Below are positions 8,353 to 11,946 of a stretch of 11,946 nt of DNA, one piece after another; the first letter of the stretch is position 1, and each line of letters opens with the position of its first letter. Origin of the DNA: Bolinopsis microptera (Eukaryota; Ctenophora; Tentaculata; Lobata; Bolinopsidae). The position numbers were made by a program, and so were the translations under genes. The notes below the pieces were generated by a model. It made no database searches and was not told where the DNA came from. It saw only the letters and a program-made list of their open reading frames with translations. The stretch covers positions 1 through 11,946 of the forward strand of contig NW_026971976.1 in the NCBI RefSeq assembly GCF_026151205.1, in the 5' to 3' direction.

Positions 8353-8367
8353 ACCGTGGAATTGCCC
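8353..8367 (-). repeat. Right terminal inverted repeat of outer transposon
   Basis: ACCGTGGAATTGCCC is the mirrored partner of 4510-4524 and is followed by ATTA, which also precedes the left end. Confidence 0.7.
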
Positions 8368-8371
8368 ATTA

Positions 8372-8829
8372 GTGTATTCAAGTTTTTGTTGTGTGGAGGA
8401 TGTTTTAACTCACTCTTGTGTGCCCAGTCTTGCACTGTCAGTATTTCTTGACACTTTGAGCACACAAAACTGTCAGTTTTCGCGACAATTGTCAGATTTC
8501 GTTTTCAGTTCTGTCAATTTCAAGCGCTACTAGCTTTACTACTAGTAGTCTACTTCAGCTCACATTAAAGGGAGTTTTCGTCGTGCGTGTAGCGCCCTTC
8601 AAGTTTAACTTGGACGGATAAGATTTATAAAACTTCTGATTATAATATTTATACTATATTGTATTTTGTATCTATGTATTTTAGTAAATGGTCATTAGAA
8701 CCACCGGCACCGTCCGGGCCCAAACAAACAGGAACCCGCAGTAACGGCGTGAGGGAAAACCTTCTCTTACTGCAACCAACAGTTACTGCAACCAACACGT
8801 AAACCAACTTCGTTAAACATAAAATGAAG
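8372..8829. other. Continuation of interrupted LINE or its flank
   Basis: By the nesting logic this should be contiguous with 4509 before the transposon arrived. No endonuclease or reverse-transcriptase motif is visible and stops occur in all frames. A 15-bp direct repeat, TTACTGCAACCAACA, is present at 8767-8781 and 8783-8797. The part from about 8700 is GC-richer than its surroundings. The minus-strand frame at 8649-8858 runs across the edge of the next transposon and is not supported as a gene. Confidence 0.4.
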
Positions 8830-8833
8830 TTAA

Positions 8834-8936
8834 GGGGGCCGGGGGGGGTCTTCATCAAAATTCTCTCGAAATTGCTTTTATAGTTGTTTCTGATAGAGGG
8901 GAGTGATATCTATCAGCTGCTTTTGGTCCCATGGAA
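8834..8936 (+). repeat. Left TIR, outer piece
   Basis: It matches the reverse complement of about 11147-11248 with a few mismatches, through GATATCTATCAGCTGC and GGTCCCATGGAA. It is separated from the rest of the TIR by the 8937-9363 insertion. Confidence 0.85.
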
Positions 8937-8983
8937 CAAGAATTGCGCCCGTTGTTTCGTTTTGGCGGACGCTAGATTTCCAT
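8935..8983 (+). repeat. Displaced inverted-repeat segment, left copy
   Basis: AACAAGAATTGCGCC followed by GCGGACGCTAGATTTCCAT matches the reverse complement of 10790-10828, with 10-11 extra bases (around GTTTCGTTTTG) between the two blocks. Its place relative to the TIR differs on the two sides, so one side has been rearranged. Confidence 0.75.
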
Positions 8984-9363
8984 TTCACTATAAGTATAAC
9001 TATTGATATAAGCTCTAATCAGCTCACCTTATAATAATAATATTGAAACATCAGTACACTACGCGTGCCACGTTCAAGTTGGGCTTATTACAAAATACTA
9101 TACATTACTAGTATACATTGAAATACGCTCGTGCCGCGCATTCATTGACCACAGACTAGCTATACACCACATCTCCGCAAGCAATCCTCGCGCGCGTGCG
9201 CGCGGCAAGTTGACATGGTAACGAACGGAAGTAAGTAAGTAAGTAAGCAAGGAACACGACATATATTTGACCCACCTACTGCAATCCCCAAAATCCACGT
9301 TTTTCTGCAAAAACCTCCATTCGTAACCTTTCACTATTGCCTTTTTTCAAAAGGGTGAAAAGG
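8937..9363. mobile_element. ~427-bp insertion splitting the left TIR
   Basis: The segment is absent from the right TIR at the equivalent position. GGAA occurs at both junctions (8933-8936 and 9362-9365) and may be a 4-bp duplication or microhomology. It contains a CG-alternating patch (about 9189-9204), an (AAGT)n microsatellite (9229-9247) and, at its left edge, a segment also found near the right end of the element (10790-10828, inverted). No gene is seen; the minus-strand frame at 9098-9334 crosses the microsatellite and is not credible. Confidence 0.6.
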
Positions 9364-9563
9364 AAAAAATATTGTTCCTAGCCAAAATTATCGCCAGTCA
9401 AAGGTCAGCGCTCATGTGTAATTGTATTGCGCGAGCGATTTTCAATCGCGCGCCCTGAAAATCGAGTCTAAAAATCTATCTTCTCCTACATTTTTTGAGC
9501 AATCACCCTGAAACTTTCAGGATATGTTCTATGGATCATTTAGAAGATATCTGTCGAGCCGAT
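9364..9563 (+). repeat. Left TIR, inner piece
   Basis: Starting at AAAAATATTGTTCCTAGCC and running to CTGTCGAGCCGA, this matches the reverse complement of 10951-11147 nearly throughout. It is the continuation of the TIR after the insertion. Confidence 0.85.
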
Positions 9564-10069
9564 TTTTTCCATCGCCTAAAAAGGCAATAGATGGTTAGAA
9601 GTGGTAGGATTTGAGAATGGGTATAGTGGGTATAGGTTTTTCGTCGTGTCACAAAGCAAAACATGCATTAACCTCCGCAAACACGTGCTCCTTTACAAAT
9701 TATCTTTTGATGGTCGCGCGCGCATTTTACAATGCTTTTATGTCAAGGTGTACTCTATACCAAGAATCGAGCTAATAAATCGTGTACGGCGCGCATGTAT
9801 ATCTCTTTTCGCTATTATACATTTTGATTCGCATTGATATTTGTCGTTTAAGCTTTCGTTAACTTCATGCGATACAAACTTCTCATTTTGTTGTGGGTGC
9901 TTGGTGCAACCCGATATTAGTAATCCGTTATGTTGTTGTATAAATTATGATGTTATGACTATCATGTTGAACATGATTGCCCATAGATTGATTCATTATA
10001 TTTAGACGAAATGAACGATACATTTTATTATGATTCACATTGTATTAACTACCACAGATTTGATTGGGT
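9564..10069. other. Left interior of TTAA element, non-coding
   Basis: AT-rich interior with no recognisable transposase. AAAAAGGCAATAG at 9579-9591 is the inverse of CTATTGCCTTTTT near 9335-9347, so the inner left TIR piece is itself flanked by short inverted copies. The plus-strand frame at 9601-9837 has no recognisable domain. Confidence 0.45.
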
Positions 10070-10613
10070 GACATCTGTCCGACAGTCGAATTACCGGTTT
10101 CGGACAAGAGTCGCTGTCAGATAGGAGTCGTTTTTGGCGACATCTGTCCAACTTTCGGATCACATTTGCAATTTCAGATCACGTTCGTATTTCACAAGCT
10201 CACGTGTAATCTTGTGACGTTGCTCCCACAGTCCTAATAGTAATATAATGCTGATTTGATCCATTGAGATCTGATCCATCGATACGTGATTGACTATTTG
10301 AGGACAGGATCATGCTAGCCGTACACTAACAAGCTGTAACAAGCTGCCAATCACATCACAGCCTACATTACACACAGGAGAGCGGTATGGAGATCAGTTA
10401 TTTATATAACATTTAAACTATTGTCCAATTTTTGACATCAAATGAAAATAAACTATGGTAGAGTTCAGCTCAGGTCATATCTCAGTTCAGATCATGTCTC
10501 TAATTGGAAAATGGAAATGTGTCGTATTGCAATTAGATCACAATTTCGGACAGATGTCTTTTTTTTCTGGTAACATATTGAGTCGGACAAGAGTCGCTGT
10601 CGGACAGATGTCC
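10070..10613. repeat. Nested inverted/direct repeat unit, CATCTGTCC family
   Basis: GACATCTGTCCGACAG at 10070-10085 is the exact reverse complement of 10597-10612. A second GACATCTGTCC at 10139-10149 is mirrored at 10548-10558. TCGGACAAGAGTCGCTGTC (19 bp) recurs directly at 10100-10118 and 10583-10601. The arrangement suggests a roughly 540-bp element with degenerate TIRs of about 80 bp. No clear target duplication was found, so it may instead be an internal part of the TTAA element. Confidence 0.5.
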
Positions 10614-10789
10614 TTTTAACTGCATCATGCATATCACCGCACAGGCTGCGCTACGGTGCCCGGTCGTTTAACTTTCGATTCAAATAATTGACAAGGGCAA
10701 CCCCTCCATTTTGTTCTCTGTAACGCCCCAAAGAAATTTGGTAATTTAACCAATATGAAACGATAGTTAATTGTAATTAATTACGGGCG
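10614..10789. other. Right interior of TTAA element, non-coding
   Basis: Sequence between the nested repeat unit and the displaced segment. No gene, tRNA or further repeat was recognised. Confidence 0.4.
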
Positions 10790-10828
10790 ATGGAAATCTA
10801 GCGTCCGCTAACCGGCGCAATTCTTGTT
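10790..10828 (-). repeat. Displaced inverted-repeat segment, right copy
   Basis: ATGGAAATCTAGCGTCCGC and GGCGCAATTCTTGTT mirror the blocks at 8935-8983. Here the segment lies inside the TIR and next to the hairpin at 10829-10945, whereas on the left it lies within the TIR interruption. Confidence 0.75.
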
Positions 10829-10945
10829 GAGATAGGCCTTAGAAGATTTTTTATTCAATTTTGAAAATCTTGGACCTCATTTTTTACGATTTTTCCAGGT
10901 CCAAGATTTTCAAAATTGAATAAAAAATCTTCTAAGGCCTATCTC
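10829..10945. repeat. Perfect 49-bp-arm hairpin
   Basis: The arm 10829-10877 (starting GAGATAGGCCTTAGAAG) and the arm 10897-10945 are exact reverse complements over 49 bp, separated by a 19-nt AT-rich loop. The left TIR region has no equivalent, so it is specific to the right side. Perfect pairing implies recent origin or conversion. It could be a miniature foldback insertion, and if transcribed it would give an RNA hairpin. Confidence 0.9.
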
Positions 10946-10950
10946 GAAAT

Positions 10951-11248
10951 TCGGCTCGACAGATATCTTTTAAATGATCCCTAGAACATATCCTGAAAGT
11001 TTCAGGGTGATTGCTCAAAAAATGTAGGAGAAGATAGATTTTTAGACTCGATTTTCAGGGCGCGCGATTGAAAATCGCTCGCGCAATACAATTACACATG
11101 AGCGCTGACTTTTGACTGGCGATAATTTTGGCTAGGAACAATATTTTTCCATGGGACCAAAAGCAGCTGATAGATATCACTCCCCTCTATCAGAAACAAC
11201 TATAAAATCAATTTCGAGATAATTTTGATGAAGACCCCCCCGGCCCCC
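10951..11248 (-). repeat. Right TIR, uninterrupted
   Basis: This is the complete version of the TIR. Its ATTTTTCCATGGGACC is contiguous where the left copy is split, which identifies the extra left-side DNA as an insertion and not a deletion on the right. Confidence 0.85.
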
Positions 11249-11294
11249 TTAATAGTAATACCATTAATAATAGTATTATTAAATTTCGGCTCAC

Positions 11295-11438
11295 AGTGAC
11301 AAGGCTGTACTTGGGAGAAACGTTTAGAGGTGTAACTCTGTTCGGCAGGGAAGTAACAGTGCCCCAGAATGAGGGATCTGGAGAAATGTCTGCCTTGGTC
11401 TTTACTGAGTTCTTTCTACTCCTCGAGGTACCGTTCAC
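11295..11438 (-). CDS. Probable next exon of the same minus-strand gene
   Basis: 144 bp, 48 codons without a stop. It is preceded by a good acceptor with a pyrimidine-rich run (TTTGTCTTTATATTAG|GTG) and followed by a possible donor (ACT|GTGAGC). The product starts VNGTSRSRKNSVKTKADISP and continues through PSFWGTVTSLPNRV to KYSLVT; it is Ser/Thr/Lys/Pro-rich, in keeping with a disordered region continuing from the upstream exon. The 159-bp intron (11439-11597) and phase 0-0 borders allow an in-frame join. It ends only about 45 bp from the TTAA transposon, which would then lie in the next intron. The competing reading is the RNase H2C-like frame on the plus strand. Confidence 0.4.
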
Positions 11439-11442
11439 CTAA
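11297..11442 (+). CDS. RNase H2 subunit C-like partial frame (alternative to minus exon)
   Basis: The plus strand reads open into the TAA at 11440-11442. The part RLYLGETFRGVTLFGREVTV, then P and a downstream ALVFTE, resembles the FRGxxLxGxEVxVP...LVxTE segment of the RNase H2 non-catalytic subunit C, which with subunits A and B forms the nuclear enzyme that removes ribonucleotides from DNA. Only this short motif supports it. The family normally continues after it, so this would be one exon or a truncated copy. A weak acceptor (CTCACAG, ending 11296) precedes it and a possible donor (GAG|GTACCG) sits near 11426. It overlaps, antisense, the minus-strand exon 11295-11438; probably only one of the two is real. 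Confidence 0.27.
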
Positions 11443-11479
11443 TATAAAGACAAATATAATAACAGTGTTTATATAAAAA

Positions 11480-11530
11480 ATAGTTCGCTTATACTAAAAT
11501 ATAGTTCGTTTATACAAAAAATAGTTCACT
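11480..11530 (+). repeat. Short 20-21-bp tandem repeat in intron
   Basis: ATAGTTCGCTTATACTAAAAT is followed by ATAGTTCGTTTATACAAAAA and a partial ATAGTTCACT: two and a half copies within the putative 159-bp intron of the minus-strand gene. Confidence 0.75.
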
Positions 11531-11597
11531 CTGTGCCCATCAGTCTGCAGCAATGCTAACCTGAACTAAAATGTAATCCAGCTTCATAACAACTTAC

Positions 11598-11783
11598 TTT
11601 ACGTTGCATGTCATTGATAATTTGCTGGGAGAACTTCTCATACATCCTGTTTATGGTGTCAGGGTCTGCTTTCATCTCCATCACAGCCTGATGGATGAAC
11701 GTCTCCTCCGAGGCTGGTAGTGGAGGGTAAAGCATGTACGGCTTGGTTTGAGCGGCCGGGGAGTGACTGGGGCCTTGGGAGTC
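11598..11783 (-). CDS. Internal coding exon of an unrecognised host gene
   Basis: This is a 186-bp frame-preserving exon of 62 codons. The acceptor is CCATTTCAG|GAC and the donor is AAA|GTAAGT, close to consensus. The product begins DSQGPSHSPAAQTKPYMLYP, a Pro/Ser-rich probably disordered stretch, then PPLPASEETF, and ends in a predicted helix with IHQAVMEMKADPDTINRMY and KFSQQIINDMQRK. I do not recognise the family. Both borders are phase 0, and the next minus-strand exon (11295-11438) also begins in phase 0. Codon use is mixed and GC-richer than the flanks, as expected for an exon. A methionine exists upstream (11811-11813) but lies in intron-like AT-rich DNA, so splicing is the better model. 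Confidence 0.6.
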
Positions 11784-11946
11784 CTGAAATGGCTGCTTAC
11801 CATTACATTTCACAATATTATGTTACTAATACTAGATGACAAATTGTTTTCTCTGATGAATTCATGAGAATCAAATGATTAGTAGGGCAATTGATCAATC
11901 GTTTCGTCACATGTCAAACTTCGTCGGAGGTCGTACAAGTGGCTCA
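11784..11946. other. Upstream intron of the minus-strand gene
   Basis: AT-rich sequence beyond the CCATTTCAG acceptor with no coding signal. It presumably is intron, with the preceding exon outside the window. Confidence 0.4.

Larger units (their letters stand above)
4510..8367. mobile_element. Non-autonomous TIR transposon, GGGCAATTCCAC ends
   Basis: The left end GGGCAATTCCACCGT (4510-4524) is mirrored by the right end ACCGTGGAATTGCCC (8353-8367), with one mismatch in 15. ATTA lies directly outside on both sides (4506-4509 and 8368-8371), a candidate 4-bp target duplication. The element contains a family of 14-bp GTGACGGACGCGAC-like motifs near both ends and no recognisable transposase. Without the inner element (5366-7603 plus one ACACAAT copy) it would be about 1.6 kb. 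The superfamily cannot be assigned: 4-bp duplications occur in several groups, and ATTA could be coincidental in AT-rich DNA. Confidence 0.65.
8834..11248. mobile_element. TTAA-flanked non-autonomous transposon with ~300-bp TIRs
   Basis: The ends are GGGGGCCGGGGGGGGTCTTC on the left and its near-perfect reverse complement on the right. Both are directly bordered by TTAA (8830-8833 and 11249-11252), the target duplication made by the piggyBac and Kolobok superfamilies. The long G-starting inverted repeat fits Kolobok better than piggyBac, but this is inference. The right TIR is about 298 bp (10951-11248). The left one has the same sequence in two pieces (8834-8936 and 9364-9563). No transposase frame is present, so the copy is non-autonomous. 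Confidence 0.75.

Noticed and set aside
8741-8757. GTAACGGCGTGAG, which recalls a 28S rRNA segment near the R2 target site
   Set aside because: Only about nine bases match and the surrounding sequence does not follow rRNA, so it is not an rRNA fragment.
8649-8858. 69-aa minus-strand frame
   Set aside because: It begins inside the TTAA element's terminal repeat and crosses the element boundary, so it is not an original gene.
9601-9837. 78-aa plus-strand frame in the TTAA element
   Set aside because: No recognisable domain, it lies in non-coding-looking interior sequence, and its length is as expected by chance.

Overview
The window looks like animal (invertebrate) nuclear DNA rather than bacterial DNA. 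It is AT-rich and gene-poor, has no operon-like gene packing, and carries a non-LTR retrotransposon ORF1, several TIR-bounded DNA transposons, very long microsatellites, and at the right end spliced exons with GT...AG borders. The ORF1 type (RRM-like, widespread in cnidarians and other marine invertebrates) suggests a cnidarian or similar animal, but the species cannot be told from the sequence.

Layout. 1-3200: AT-rich non-coding DNA that opens with a G-homopolymer and holds one good hairpin (1465-1545). 3203-3460: an unrecognised open frame on the minus strand. 3674-3886: another minus-strand open frame, possibly the inverted 5' part of the LINE. 3905-4477: LINE ORF1 on the plus strand. Directly downstream the LINE is interrupted by a 3.86 kb element (4510-8367) with GGGCAATTCCAC termini and a candidate 4-bp target duplication (ATTA). 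That element is itself interrupted by a 2.24 kb foldback-like element (5366-7603). The foldback element has a 7-bp duplication (ACACAAT), G-run/C-run ends, arms built from a 10-bp TTTTTGTCCG repeat, and a 1.6 kb GGA-derived purine core ending in 126 perfect GGA units. 8372-8829 is the continuation of the interrupted LINE or its flank.

8834-11248: a separate 2.4 kb non-autonomous element at TTAA sites with about 300-bp TIRs. Its left TIR is split by about 427 bp. It also contains a perfect 49-bp-arm hairpin and a smaller nested inverted-repeat unit. 11253-11946 is host gene territory: two phase-0, frame-compatible minus-strand exons separated by a 159-bp intron. An RNase H2 subunit C-like reading lies on the opposite strand of one of them.

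Taken together, this is a nest of transposable elements next to a host gene. No intact transposase or reverse transcriptase is visible, so all the DNA elements appear non-autonomous. The most notable object is the nested foldback-like element, whose boundaries are supported by matching direct repeats and mirrored termini.
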